Below are positions 4,385 through 13,062 of a stretch of 13,693 bases of DNA, piece by piece. How positions within the stretch are numbered: position 1 is the stretch's first letter; each line of letters starts with the position of its first letter. Both the position numbers and the translations under genes were made by a program. The notes under the pieces are model-generated. The model did no database searches. It was not told where the DNA came from and worked only from the letters and a program-made list of their open reading frames with translations. The DNA comes from an uncultured Sutterella sp. (GTDB lineage Bacteria; Pseudomonadota; Gammaproteobacteria; Burkholderiales; Burkholderiaceae_F), in NCBI GenBank assembly GCA_905192805.1, contig CAJJMF010000052.1:1-13693 (forward strand), given 5' to 3'.

Positions 4385-7219
4385 CTACGACGACATCGCT
4401 CCCCGTGGACCAAACACACGCTCCCACAGTTGCTGCACGGCTTGACGCTCCTGCACCAACAGGGCAGGGTCAACGCGCACCGGAACCCCATCCCCTGTGT
4501 TTAGTCGAATTTCGTGTTGCAACTGGCGATACCGCCGATAGGCTTGGACCACCTGAGTAGCCAACGTATCGTCAATCAGCCCGAGTTGCCCTAATTTTTC
4601 TAAGAGCAGAATATTGCCAAAATTATGGGTGAGTTCAGGATATTGACGACTGTAGGTGAGAACAAACCACTGCACCACAAACTCCACATCGACCATCCCG
4701 CCTTCGTCATGCTTGATATCAAAGAGCGGCGTTTTATTGCTATGCCCCTCAAACATTTTGTTGCGCATAGCGATCACTTCGTGCTTGGTCTGTTCAGGAT
4801 CTCGCTCTATCAGAAGAATTCGTTCACGTTGTGCCTCAAAATCGCGGCCGAGTTCTGGGTCTCCCGCGACAAACCGCGCTCGGGTTAACGCTTGGTGCTC
4901 CCAAAACCACGCGCCCGTTCCATCCGCATTGTCTTGGTAGCGACAAAACATGGCATACGGCGTGACAATCAACCCCGAATCGCCATTGGGACGAAGCCGT
5001 AAGTCCACATCAAAAAGTTTTCCCGACGACGTTTGGAGCGTGAGCCAACTCATCATGCGTCGAACCAAACGGGTATAGATACGCTCGGCATCCGGGTGAT
5101 CATCTCGATAAATGAAAACCAAATCCAAGTCACTGTCAAACCCTAATTCTTTACCCCCTAATTTGCCATACCCAATGACCGCAAATTGTGGCCGTTCGGT
5201 ATGACGATTGGCTAAACTTTCCCAAGCTAACTCAATGGTTTCTTGAAGTACCGCATCTGCCAACGCAGAGAGTTGATCCGCCAACCGCTCCACACTCAGG
5301 CGCTTATCTAAATCAGCAATCAATAGCTGGAATACCGCCGAATGATGAGCATCACGCAAAATATTCATCTGGCGTTCTTGATCACCGTCACAGGCCTCTA
5401 ATTCGCGGTGTAGTTTTTCACTCCAAAGACTCCAATCCACAGGCGAAAAATCATCGTAGGTTTTTTCTCTCCCATCGACCAGCTCATCCAAAATAATGGG
5501 GTGGCGTGTTATGAAATCAGCGCTCCAGCGACTCGCCCCCAAGACCTTTCCCACACGTTCGGCCGCACTTTGGTATTCGTTGAGGAGAGCAACATAGGTC
5601 GAACGACCTGCAATCACCTCTAATAACGTTAAGTAACGCGACAATAATTCCGACAAACTGATCACTTGGACTTCGTTACGTTGATGCCATTGAGGGCAAC
5701 TTTCCACAATCGTAGGCAACAAGTTTTGCATGCGTGTACGTGACACATCCGAAACCCCTGTTCGCCATTTTCCGGATGCCAGTCGCAAAATTCGATCCAA
5801 TAACCCCTCGGAATCCTCACCGTAACCGAGTTGCTTCAAACGCTCCAACAAAATCGTCTGACTACTCTTACTACCTAACTCCCAACCAACGGGCCACCCC
5901 TCGGTACTCACCTGAGGCTCTTCGACTTGGAAAATACTGTCAAACACTTGAGCCACGCGTTCACGAACGGCGTGCACCTCTGCCCACAATTGGGGTGCCT
6001 CTACCCCTAATAAAGCCGATATATGGTCGAGTTTTTCCCCGTCAGCAGGTAACCACTGCGTTTGCTCATCGTTGACATACTGAATGGCATGTTCCACATT
6101 GCGCAAAAACACATAATCCTCGCCACACTGCTTTGCAACCTCAGGAGTTAAGTACCCCTCCTGACCCAGCACCTCCAGCATAGCCAAGCTGGACCGTCCT
6201 TGCAATTTCGGGTCTCGTCCACCGCGAATAATCTGAAGGGTCTGGGTAATAAACTCGATCTCGCGAATACCTCCACGCCCTAACTTAACATTAACTCCCG
6301 TGTTGCCACGCAACAATTCGCGTCGAGCGGTTTCTGCACGGATCAGTTCATGAAGATTACGTAATGACTCGAGAGCGCCAAAGTCCAAGTATTTACGGTA
6401 AACAAAGGGGCGCACGAGAGCGTGCAAGTTTTTGACATACTGGTCAAAGATCGATTGCGAAGCAAATACTGGAGTATTAATGACTCGTCCCTTCAACCAA
6501 GCAAATCGCTCCCATTCTCGTCCTTCTGAATAGAGATACTTTTCAAGCATGGATAAGCCACACACGATCGGTCCCGAGTCTCCATTCGGTCGTAGACGCA
6601 TATCGACACGGAAGACAAATCCTGGCCCCTCAATATCATTGAGGGCGGGGATAACACGTCGCGCGAGGCGTTCATAAAACTCTTGAACCTCAATCGTACG
6701 GCGAATATTCGGAAATTCTGGGGTTTCACGGGTTTCCCCGTTTTCATCAAACAAAAAAATCAAATCAATATCAGAGGAGACGTTGAGTTCTCTACCCCCG
6801 AGTTTTCCCATCCCTACCACCAATAAATCTTGCGGATTACCCGAAAACCCATACGGAACCCCAAATCGTGTCGCTAATTCACGCGCGTGCACTTTCACTG
6901 TTTGTGACACCGCCACTTCAGCAAAGTCACTCATTATCCGCACCACTTCGTAGTAGTCAATCAGACCAGTGGCATTACGGGCAATCACGGACACCATCAA
7001 AGCGCGTCGAAGGGTGCGTAACCCCATGGAAAGGGCATCCACCGTCGTGAGGGCCTCAATTTCACGTTCAATATCCGCACGCGTCCATGATGCTTGGATC
7101 AGACGTTGGAGTGCCTCCGAGGGTGAAACCGTTTGGGTATCCATGGCGCGAATCGCATGGGCCACAAAAGCGGAATGCTGCAACACGTCGTCTAGCGACG
7201 GATAGTGAGTGGGGAGCAC
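4385..7219 (-). CDS. glnE: Bifunctional glutamine synthetase adenylyltransferase / adenylyl-removing enzyme
   Basis: Adjusts glutamine synthetase activity by adding or phosphorolytically removing AMP on its subunits, under PII and glutamine control. 944 residues, full length for the family (about 946 in E. coli). Both nucleotidyltransferase domains are intact. The N-terminal adenylyl-removing domain has GMGKLGGRELNVSSDIDLIF (136-155; Asp150, Asp152) and VDMRLRPNGDSGP (205-217). The C-terminal adenylyltransferase domain has GYGKLGGKELGFDSDLDLVF (683-702; Asp697, Asp699) and VDLRLRPNGDSG (738-749). GRGGIREIEF (314-323) and GGMVDVEF near 850 are further hallmarks. Translation starts at GTG (7217-7219), supported by an excellent SD. 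It diverges from yhdP across 132 bp; no NtrC or sigma-54 site was seen in that gap. Confidence 0.98.
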   Translation of the reverse strand: MLPTHYPSLDDVLQHSAFVAHAIRAMDTQTVSPSEALQRLIQASWTRADIEREIEALTTVDALSMGLRTLRRALMVSVIARNATGLIDYYEVVRIMSDFAEVAVSQTVKVHARELATRFGVPYGFSGNPQDLLVVGMGKLGGRELNVSSDIDLIFLFDENGETRETPEFPNIRRTIEVQEFYERLARRVIPALNDIEGPGFVFRVDMRLRPNGDSGPIVCGLSMLEKYLYSEGREWERFAWLKGRVINTPVFASQSIFDQYVKNLHALVRPFVYRKYLDFGALESLRNLHELIRAETARRELLRGNTGVNVKLGRGGIREIEFITQTLQIIRGGRDPKLQGRSSLAMLEVLGQEGYLTPEVAKQCGEDYVFLRNVEHAIQYVNDEQTQWLPADGEKLDHISALLGVEAPQLWAEVHAVRERVAQVFDSIFQVEEPQVSTEGWPVGWELGSKSSQTILLERLKQLGYGEDSEGLLDRILRLASGKWRTGVSDVSRTRMQNLLPTIVESCPQWHQRNEVQVISLSELLSRYLTLLEVIAGRSTYVALLNEYQSAAERVGKVLGASRWSADFITRHPIILDELVDGREKTYDDFSPVDWSLWSEKLHRELEACDGDQERQMNILRDAHHSAVFQLLIADLDKRLSVERLADQLSALADAVLQETIELAWESLANRHTERPQFAVIGYGKLGGKELGFDSDLDLVFIYRDDHPDAERIYTRLVRRMMSWLTLQTSSGKLFDVDLRLRPNGDSGLIVTPYAMFCRYQDNADGTGAWFWEHQALTRARFVAGDPELGRDFEAQRERILLIERDPEQTKHEVIAMRNKMFEGHSNKTPLFDIKHDEGGMVDVEFVVQWFVLTYSRQYPELTHNFGNILLLEKLGQLGLIDDTLATQVVQAYRRYRQLQHEIRLNTGDGVPVRVDPALLVQERQAVQQLWERVFGPRGAMSS

Positions 7220-7351
7220 GACACAACCTCCTATAGCAATAGAGTCTCCCCTTAGAGTACACCGCCCTTCAGGAGTTTTTCATTCCTGCAAGGCAGATTT
7301 GCTCTATGATGTTCAAAATAAGTCAATTTTCGAAATAAGGCTACCGCTGTC
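7220..7351. other. Divergent glnE/yhdP intergenic region
   Basis: 132 bp that must hold the glnE promoter (minus) and the yhdP promoter (plus). A TATGAT at 7305-7310 could be a plus-strand -10 but has no convincing -35, and no strong minus-strand promoter was found. A short inverted repeat CAGGA/TCCTG (7270-7288) is the only structure noticed. The yhdP ATG has a modest SD (AAGG near 7337-7340). Confidence 0.4.
7226..7233 (-). promoter_or_regulatory. Strong ribosome binding site fixing the glnE GTG start
   Basis: The minus strand carries AGGAGGTT (7226-7233), nearly complementary to the 16S rRNA 3' end, six bases before GTG at 7217-7219. This decides the start; no ATG in frame is as well placed. 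Confidence 0.85.
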
Positions 7352-10300
7352 ATGGCTGACTCACAGGCATCCTCCTCTGCTAACCCTACTTCTGCATGCA
7401 CACGATGGAAACGGGTATTGCGTTGTGTTGGGTGGATGATTGTTGTCCTGTATTTTGTCTTTGGTTCACTCGTGATTGCCGGGCGTTGGTTTTTTACGAC
7501 ACAGATTGACCGTTACCGAGACGATGTAAGCCAGTGGGTCTCTCAGGCCATGGGCATCGATGTGCATATTGACAATCTTCACGGCGGGTTTGACCGTTTC
7601 TGGCCAACGCTTACGCTCGATAACGTTACCCTCTCTCAGCCCAATCACCCCGTCTCTCTCACGTTGCCCAATGTGTATGCTCGTTTTTCGTGGGCGTCGC
7701 TATGGTCAGGTGCTCCACAGTTTGAACTTCTGCAGATCAATCAACCCTCACTCACTATTCGTCGTCTGGATAAAACCCATTTTGAGATTGCAGGGTTTAC
7801 GTTCGAATTTGACCCCCTTCGGCAGTCTAAAAGCTCCGGTACCCAACAACCGCTCTTAGAATGGGTGCTCTCGCAAAAACGTATACAACTGCGTGATGGC
7901 GCTGTGCACTATCACGATGAGACTGCCTCGACTCAAGAAACCATCGATTTAAACGCAATTCAAATGGTGTTTGAAAAACGCCTTTTAGCATGGCGTTTTG
8001 GCTTAGCGGGCACCCGTCTAGGTCGTGAACAACCCGAGCATTTTCAACTCACCCTGCATAGCAAACCACCGCTTTTGCCTACACGCGACCCGCTCAAGTG
8101 GGATACCGAAGTGTACTTAAAAAATACACAAACGAATGTGGCTGAGCTCCTGCAGAAGTTACCCCTTCCGCATATCCCCGTACAACTCTCATCGGGAATG
8201 GGTGCCACCGAAATGTGGATGAACTTTACCCAGGGGAAACTCAACCGGTGGGTCGCCGATGTTGACTTACGTAATGTGCAACTCCAATGGGGGAGCAACC
8301 GACCACCTTTCTCCTTGCCTCGGGCCTATTCCCGTATCCATTACGATCAATCGATCGATAAGAATGCGACGCCTCAACCCTCCAGTGAGCGGTTGAGTCT
8401 ACAAAATTTAGTCCTTCAAGAGCCCCAGCATCTGCATCGAGCCCGGCTCATCTCGGTGCTCGCAGAGCATACCCAAGAAGGTACGCGCTATCAGGTTGAG
8501 GCCGATCAAACGGACTTAAATCTGCTGGAAAACTTTATCCCCTCCCTTCCCTTAGAGCCGGAGCTGATCACCACACTTAGTGCGCTTCAAATGACTGGAG
8601 ACGTGCGCCATTTAATGCTCACCATTCCTGCTCAAGCGACCAACTGGCACCAATACACGCTCGAAGGCATTGTCACGGACTTCGCCTTCAGAAACACAAT
8701 GGCGCCATGGCCATCCTTTCAGGGACTCTCGCTTGAGCTGAAAACCCCCGCACCCGGCACTTTTACAGGGAATGTGTCGGTCTCTAAGGAAGGAACCCTT
8801 CGTTTCCCTGGCGTATTTGAACGCGAAGACATTGCGCTGACGGGACTGACTGCAACGTTCCAATTAGCCCTCAAGCCCGAAGTGAGTCTTGATGTACCGC
8901 AGTTTATGGTGGAAAACAATGAGGTCTCCCTACGTGGCAAAGCACATTGGGTCGCGAATACTGAACATCCAGCAGGAACCCTTCAGCTCTCTGGCCAGAT
9001 TCTTCGTGCTCAGGCAACGCAAGTACCGTACTACCTACCCGTCTCCTTAGGGGAGGATTTGTTGAAGTACTTGCACGCTGCAATTCAAGCGGGTGAGTTG
9101 AGCACTGGCCGTTTTGATGTCCGCGGTCCGCTACATCGCTTCCCTTGGCACCGCTCAAATAATCCCGACGAGCACTTTCTCATCGAAGGCACACTCGAGA
9201 AAGGGCAATACGACTTCTTGCCTGTCGCAAAAAATACGAAAGAGCGCCATCGTTATGGTGCTTGGCCCCTTTTGTCCAATATCGATGCTACCCTCAGCTT
9301 TGAGGGAAATGGCATGACAATCAAGGCACGCAATGTCCTCAGTCACGGTCTTACGAGCAAAAATGCCGTGGTCGCCATTGACAACTTCTCTACCCCTATT
9401 CTCACTGTTGACGCCGATATTACGGGCGACCTGAAGCAGGGACTAGGATATATCAAGGACACCCCGTTTTTAAACGGTCTCGTGAACGGAGCGTTTGATG
9501 AAAGTACGGGCGCTGGGCCGATCAAAACTCAGCTCAGCCTCAGTATTCCGTTGGACAAAGGCGAAAGCAAAGTCGATGTCAGATCTCAAGTGAACAATGC
9601 CACCTTTTCCTACGGTCGTCGTTATCCTGACATCAAAGGCGTGAAGGGGGAATTGCGGGTGACCGATACGGAGGTCTCCTCGCCTGTTCCCTTCACAGGG
9701 CAAACCGACGCTGGGCCCATTTCCGTTCAGGTAAGCACAGACAAAGCAGCCACGGAAATTAAAGTGAATGCGTTCGCGACGCTACACGATACATTACGCC
9801 TGATCGATCAGGAATCGCTATTGACTTCGCTAACGCCGGGTATTCGGGGAAAAACACCGGTTGAGGTCATTGCGACGATCGAACGTGGTACTGCCCCCTT
9901 AGTTATACGAGGCACGAGTGAGCTCAAAGGCATGACACTCGCGCTACCCTCGCCGCTTGTCAAATCCTCCGACACCGCCTGGCCATTCACGTTTACTTAC
10001 CGTCAGCAAGGGGTAAATCAGTCCCTTACGCTGAATGTGGACAAACAGCTGTTTACTCAGCTGGATTTCACAACCCTCAAGGACAATCCCTCCTTGCGTG
10101 GGGTGATTAGCTTAGGGAGTTCCTCACACGAACTGCCGTCACGAGGGTTGAGCTTACGCATTCAAAGTGATGAGTTCAATGTGGATGCCTGGAACGCTCT
10201 CATTGGCAAAGATAATACGGTCTCGAGCAACCTCCCGCTCAGTGAAATCGAGCTGAGCACGGGCCTATTGACGATCGACTCGAAAATGCTACACCGTTTA

Positions 10301-11332
10301 GATTTGCATGCCCAAAATCATGTTGACAAAGGCTGGGAAGTGGCTTTGCGTAGCAATGAAGCGTTCGGAACGTTTACTTACCGCCCCAAAACGGAACAAA
10401 TGGCAAGCGTACTAACGGGCCGTTTCACTCGCTTGTATCTCACAAAACAAGAGTCCGACGATTTGGACACCCTACTGAAACCCGAGGAAAAGCCGACCGA
10501 TTTACCTGACTTATTGGTTCGCGTGGACGATTTCCGTATTAACGATCGCCAGATTGGCAGTCTCAGTATTGATGCCCATAACGAAGGCAAACCATCGTCG
10601 CTGTGGATTTTACGTCAGCTCAAAATTCTTAACCCTGGCGCCAGCATTGATATCACGGGGAGTTGGAAAAACGGCATCACACAACTCAAGGCCAAAGCCA
10701 ATATCACCGACACAGGCAAAGTCCTCTCGAGCCTGCAGTATCCCGACGCCATGCGCGGGGCGCCGGGCACCATCAGTGCTGACTTTCGCTGGGTAGGTGT
10801 CCCTACCTCGCCTGACTACCCCAGCCTCTCTGGACATATTCAAGGGGAATTAGGGTCTGGCCAATTCTTACAGGTAGAGCCTGGCGCAGGGCGTCTCTTG
10901 AGCTTACTCTCCATTCAGCACCTCTTACGCCGATTGACTTTTGATTTCCGGGACGTGTTCGGTAAAGGGTTCACCTTTGACACCTTACACCTCGAAGGCT
11001 CCATTGATCAGGGCATTTTTAGTACACCCAAATTGACCCTACTGGGTTCTTCTGCCTCCGTCGTGACCGAAGGGTCCATCAATTTGGTCAACGAGACCTT
11101 ATCGCTACATTCGGTCGTATTACCATCCATAAATGTCGCAGGTCCATCATTAGCGCTCGCGCTCATTAATCCTGCGATTGGCTTAGGAACGTTTGTATCA
11201 CAGTTCGTATTCCAAGATCAGCTCTCCGAGCTATTTAAGTCGGAATACCGCATTAGCGGGTCCTTGGATAACCCCACCGTAACTAAAATCGAGTCATCCC
11301 GCCCAGCATCAAGTGAAAGTCTTGGGCAATAA
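7352..11332 (+). CDS. yhdP: YhdP family AsmA-like inter-membrane phospholipid transport protein
   Basis: 1326 residues, slightly longer than E. coli YhdP (about 1266). One N-terminal transmembrane anchor (near 26-46, VGWMIVVLYFVFGSLVIAG), then a very long periplasmic region rich in alternating beta-strands, as expected for the AsmA-like/TamB-type hydrophobic groove. The YhdP-typical opening IDVHIDNLHGGFDRFWPTL (69-87) is present. So is the conserved C-terminal AsmA-like block: QVEPGAGRLLSLLSIQ near 1174-1189, LTFDFRDVFGKGFTFD soon after, and SGSLDNPTV close to the end. Family knowledge: with TamB and YdbH, YhdP supports glycerophospholipid traffic from the inner to the outer membrane. It overlaps plsC by one base (TAATG) and opens a probable lipid operon. 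The ATG start fits the distance to the membrane anchor. Confidence 0.95.
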   Translation: MADSQASSSANPTSACTRWKRVLRCVGWMIVVLYFVFGSLVIAGRWFFTTQIDRYRDDVSQWVSQAMGIDVHIDNLHGGFDRFWPTLTLDNVTLSQPNHPVSLTLPNVYARFSWASLWSGAPQFELLQINQPSLTIRRLDKTHFEIAGFTFEFDPLRQSKSSGTQQPLLEWVLSQKRIQLRDGAVHYHDETASTQETIDLNAIQMVFEKRLLAWRFGLAGTRLGREQPEHFQLTLHSKPPLLPTRDPLKWDTEVYLKNTQTNVAELLQKLPLPHIPVQLSSGMGATEMWMNFTQGKLNRWVADVDLRNVQLQWGSNRPPFSLPRAYSRIHYDQSIDKNATPQPSSERLSLQNLVLQEPQHLHRARLISVLAEHTQEGTRYQVEADQTDLNLLENFIPSLPLEPELITTLSALQMTGDVRHLMLTIPAQATNWHQYTLEGIVTDFAFRNTMAPWPSFQGLSLELKTPAPGTFTGNVSVSKEGTLRFPGVFEREDIALTGLTATFQLALKPEVSLDVPQFMVENNEVSLRGKAHWVANTEHPAGTLQLSGQILRAQATQVPYYLPVSLGEDLLKYLHAAIQAGELSTGRFDVRGPLHRFPWHRSNNPDEHFLIEGTLEKGQYDFLPVAKNTKERHRYGAWPLLSNIDATLSFEGNGMTIKARNVLSHGLTSKNAVVAIDNFSTPILTVDADITGDLKQGLGYIKDTPFLNGLVNGAFDESTGAGPIKTQLSLSIPLDKGESKVDVRSQVNNATFSYGRRYPDIKGVKGELRVTDTEVSSPVPFTGQTDAGPISVQVSTDKAATEIKVNAFATLHDTLRLIDQESLLTSLTPGIRGKTPVEVIATIERGTAPLVIRGTSELKGMTLALPSPLVKSSDTAWPFTFTYRQQGVNQSLTLNVDKQLFTQLDFTTLKDNPSLRGVISLGSSSHELPSRGLSLRIQSDEFNVDAWNALIGKDNTVSSNLPLSEIELSTGLLTIDSKMLHRLDLHAQNHVDKGWEVALRSNEAFGTFTYRPKTEQMASVLTGRFTRLYLTKQESDDLDTLLKPEEKPTDLPDLLVRVDDFRINDRQIGSLSIDAHNEGKPSSLWILRQLKILNPGASIDITGSWKNGITQLKAKANITDTGKVLSSLQYPDAMRGAPGTISADFRWVGVPTSPDYPSLSGHIQGELGSGQFLQVEPGAGRLLSLLSIQHLLRRLTFDFRDVFGKGFTFDTLHLEGSIDQGIFSTPKLTLLGSSASVVTEGSINLVNETLSLHSVVLPSINVAGPSLALALINPAIGLGTFVSQFVFQDQLSELFKSEYRISGSLDNPTVTKIESSRPASSESLGQ

Positions 11333-12003
11333 TGTCGGACTTAAGTCCGACTATAATGCTAAGTACGACTATTTTGACAGGATTCGATGTGTTCCCGAAA
11401 TTTCGATTGATGACGCCTATCGTGTGGCTCACACGTTTGTTGGTAGGCGCTTACCCGCATTGGCAAGGCTGCGCTCCCTCGTCTCGACAGCGCATATACT
11501 TTGCAAACCATACCAGCCACTTAGATACGATCGTCATATGGGCCTCATTACCTCCACAATTACGCCCACTCGTGCGTCCTGTGGCTGCGAAGGATTATTG
11601 GGAAAAGGGATGGATTCGACGTCAGATTGCCCTCAAGGAACTCAATGTCGTGTTAGTTGACCGGCACCGCACGGAGCATGCCAACCCCTTGGATCCGTTA
11701 CGCGAAGCGCTCCAGCAAGGCTCTTCACTGATCATTTTCCCAGAAGGCACCCGTCGCCCCCAACCGCTCCCCAGCGAGTTTAAATCGGGGATTTGGCGTT
11801 TAATGAAAGAGTTCCCGAACGTGGAACTGGTCCCGGTGTATATCGAAAACTTACATCGTGCTATGCCTAAGGGGGTGTTAATCCCTGTGCCAACCATCTG
11901 CTCGATTCGTTTTGGCAAACCGTTAGAACACTCTGTTGATGACCTCAAGGAAGATTTTCTTGAGCGCGCTCGACAGTCTATTATTGAGATGGCGCAATCA
12001 TGA
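11332..12003 (+). CDS. plsC: PlsC-like 1-acyl-sn-glycerol-3-phosphate acyltransferase
   Basis: Membrane-associated acyltransferase predicted to convert lysophosphatidic acid to phosphatidic acid. 223 residues from this start. PlsC/LPLAT motifs: NHTSHLD (59-65; His60 and Asp65 are the catalytic pair), LVDRHR with the motif II arginine (Arg111), FPEGTRR (136-142) and VPVYIEN (168-174). The start is uncertain. ATG at 11332 overlaps the yhdP stop (TAATG) but has no SD and lies under a hairpin-forming palindrome. GTG at 11389 has AGGA six bases upstream and would give 204 residues beginning just before the hydrophobic segment; ATG at 11410 is a third option. The stop overlaps the next gene by ATGA. 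The paralog may be specialised, and another acyltransferase of the group could be encoded elsewhere. Confidence 0.92.
   Translation: MSDLSPTIMLSTTILTGFDVFPKFRLMTPIVWLTRLLVGAYPHWQGCAPSSRQRIYFANHTSHLDTIVIWASLPPQLRPLVRPVAAKDYWEKGWIRRQIALKELNVVLVDRHRTEHANPLDPLREALQQGSSLIIFPEGTRRPQPLPSEFKSGIWRLMKEFPNVELVPVYIENLHRAMPKGVLIPVPTICSIRFGKPLEHSVDDLKEDFLERARQSIIEMAQS
11334..11371. repeat. Three half-sites AAGTNCGAC: an 18-bp palindrome plus an 18-bp tandem copy
   Basis: GTCGGACTTAAGTCCGAC (11334-11351) is a perfect 18-bp palindrome. Its right half-site, AAGTCCGACTA (11343-11353), recurs as AAGTACGACTA (11361-11371) exactly 18 bp later; the two 18-bp units match at 14 of 18 positions. If plsC starts at 11332, the repeat encodes LSPTIM then LSTTIL. 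As RNA it would form a 7-bp GC-rich hairpin with a UUAA loop on top of that start codon. It could be an operator, a local duplication or an RNA structure at the yhdP/plsC junction. Confidence 0.7.
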
Positions 12004-12971
12004 GACTTGGTTTTTCCATTTACGAAGCCTACATGCTCCTGCTCAGTGGGCTGTTTCTTTTAGCCTTAGCGGGCACAGTCTACAGCTCGTATGCGATTCG
12101 CCATACCACCACGGCCTTGGCAAAATCCCGATTACTTGCGATTGGCTCACGCCTGCGTATGGCGTGGTGGCTAATTGTCGTCTTCACCATCGCCTTTGCG
12201 ATTGGCGAAGGATCGTTGCTGGTCTTTTTTGCATTGATTAGCTTCTTTTTACTGCGTGAGTTTATTGCGATCACCCCGACGCGGCCCACCGACCACTATG
12301 CCCTAGTACTGTCCTTTTATATTACGATCCCCTTGCAGTACACCCTCATCGGGTTCGAATTGACCGAGTTATTCACCCTCTTAATCCCGGTCTACCTCTT
12401 TTTAGCCTTACCGGTCATCATGGCGCTTAACCATGATACTGACAGTTATTTAGAACGAGTAGCCAAAGTGCAATGGGGGGTTATGCTGTGTGTATTCTGT
12501 GTGAGTCATGCCCCAGCCATCGCGACGTTTGACTTAACCCGTTACCACTCCTCAGGGCCCTTGTTGCTCCTCTTTTTCTTATTGGTCCTCTTTGTGAGTG
12601 ACTTGTGCTCGACCATTGCCAGTTCTTTTATTGGTAAAAAAATCCTGTCATATAACCACAATCGCACGCTCGAGGGCACGGTGCTCGGATGTTTAGCGGG
12701 GATTCTGGCGGGCATGATGATGTACTGGATCACTCCCTTCCGATTCTGGCAAGCCATTTTGATGGCCATCGCGATCGTTGTATCAGGGGTCATGGGCGAC
12801 ATGGTGATCAGTGCTGTACGTCGTAGTATGGGTGCAGAACGTCTCGCAGGAGAAGCGGATATTTATATGACCCGTGGAACCTTGGCTCGCTTGGCTCCCC
12901 TCACGTTTGCAGCCCCGGTGTTTTATCACCTCACCCAATTCTTCTTTGTGTGGTATCCCCATCTCTTCTAA
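12000..12971 (+). CDS. CdsA/YnbB-like phosphatidate cytidylyltransferase homolog with a degenerate catalytic motif
   Basis: Inner-membrane protein of 323 residues with about eight to ten hydrophobic segments. Canonical CdsA makes CDP-diacylglycerol from phosphatidic acid and CTP. Similarity is clear in FLLREFIAITPTRPTDHYAL (83-102), RVAKVQWGVM (153-162), RTLEG (222-226, for the usual KTWEG) and LTFAAPVFYHL (301-311). The family signature at the C-terminal end, GD then KR, KD, GHGG, DRxDSL, is poorly kept. Gly266-Asp267 remain and KR is Arg274-Arg275, but the later lysine-aspartate is Glu280-Arg281, GHGG is TRGT (291-294), and DRxDS is ARLAP (296-300). The flanking residues stay in frame, so a sequencing frameshift is unlikely. 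It overlaps plsC by ATGA. Either an inactive or repurposed paralog, or an enzyme with altered chemistry. Confidence 0.82.
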   Translation: MRLGFSIYEAYMLLLSGLFLLALAGTVYSSYAIRHTTTALAKSRLLAIGSRLRMAWWLIVVFTIAFAIGEGSLLVFFALISFFLLREFIAITPTRPTDHYALVLSFYITIPLQYTLIGFELTELFTLLIPVYLFLALPVIMALNHDTDSYLERVAKVQWGVMLCVFCVSHAPAIATFDLTRYHSSGPLLLLFFLLVLFVSDLCSTIASSFIGKKILSYNHNRTLEGTVLGCLAGILAGMMMYWITPFRFWQAILMAIAIVVSGVMGDMVISAVRRSMGAERLAGEADIYMTRGTLARLAPLTFAAPVFYHLTQFFFVWYPHLF

Positions 12972-12974
12972 GTC

Positions 12975-13008
12975 AAAAAAAAGCGCCTCCATCATGAGGC
13001 GCTTTTTT
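12975..13008. terminator. Bidirectional intrinsic terminator between the lipid operon and infA
   Basis: Stem of 13 bp including the A/T flanks: AAAAAAGCGCCTC (12977-12989) and GAGGCGCTTTTTT (12996-13008), with a 6-nt loop. T-runs follow on both strands (13003-13008 plus; the A-run 12975-12982 on the other strand). It begins four nt after the CdsA-like stop and lies 54 nt past the infA stop, so it serves both convergent units. Confidence 0.95.
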
Positions 13009-13062
13009 ATGTCTGGACAAGCCGAACGGCTGTCCAAACTTGTCTTTTTCCATAGGCTCGAA

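Noticed and set aside
11374..11379. Perfect TTGACA -35 and a nearby TATAAT (11352-11357) inside the start of plsC
   Set aside because: The two hexamers are in the wrong order for one promoter, and neither has a partner at 16-18 nt.
12795..12971. Frameshift or sequencing error as the cause of the missing CdsA signature
   Set aside because: The frame before (GVMGD) and after (LTFAAPVFYH) the altered stretch is the same, and the intervening length differs by only two residues from the family, so substitutions explain it better.
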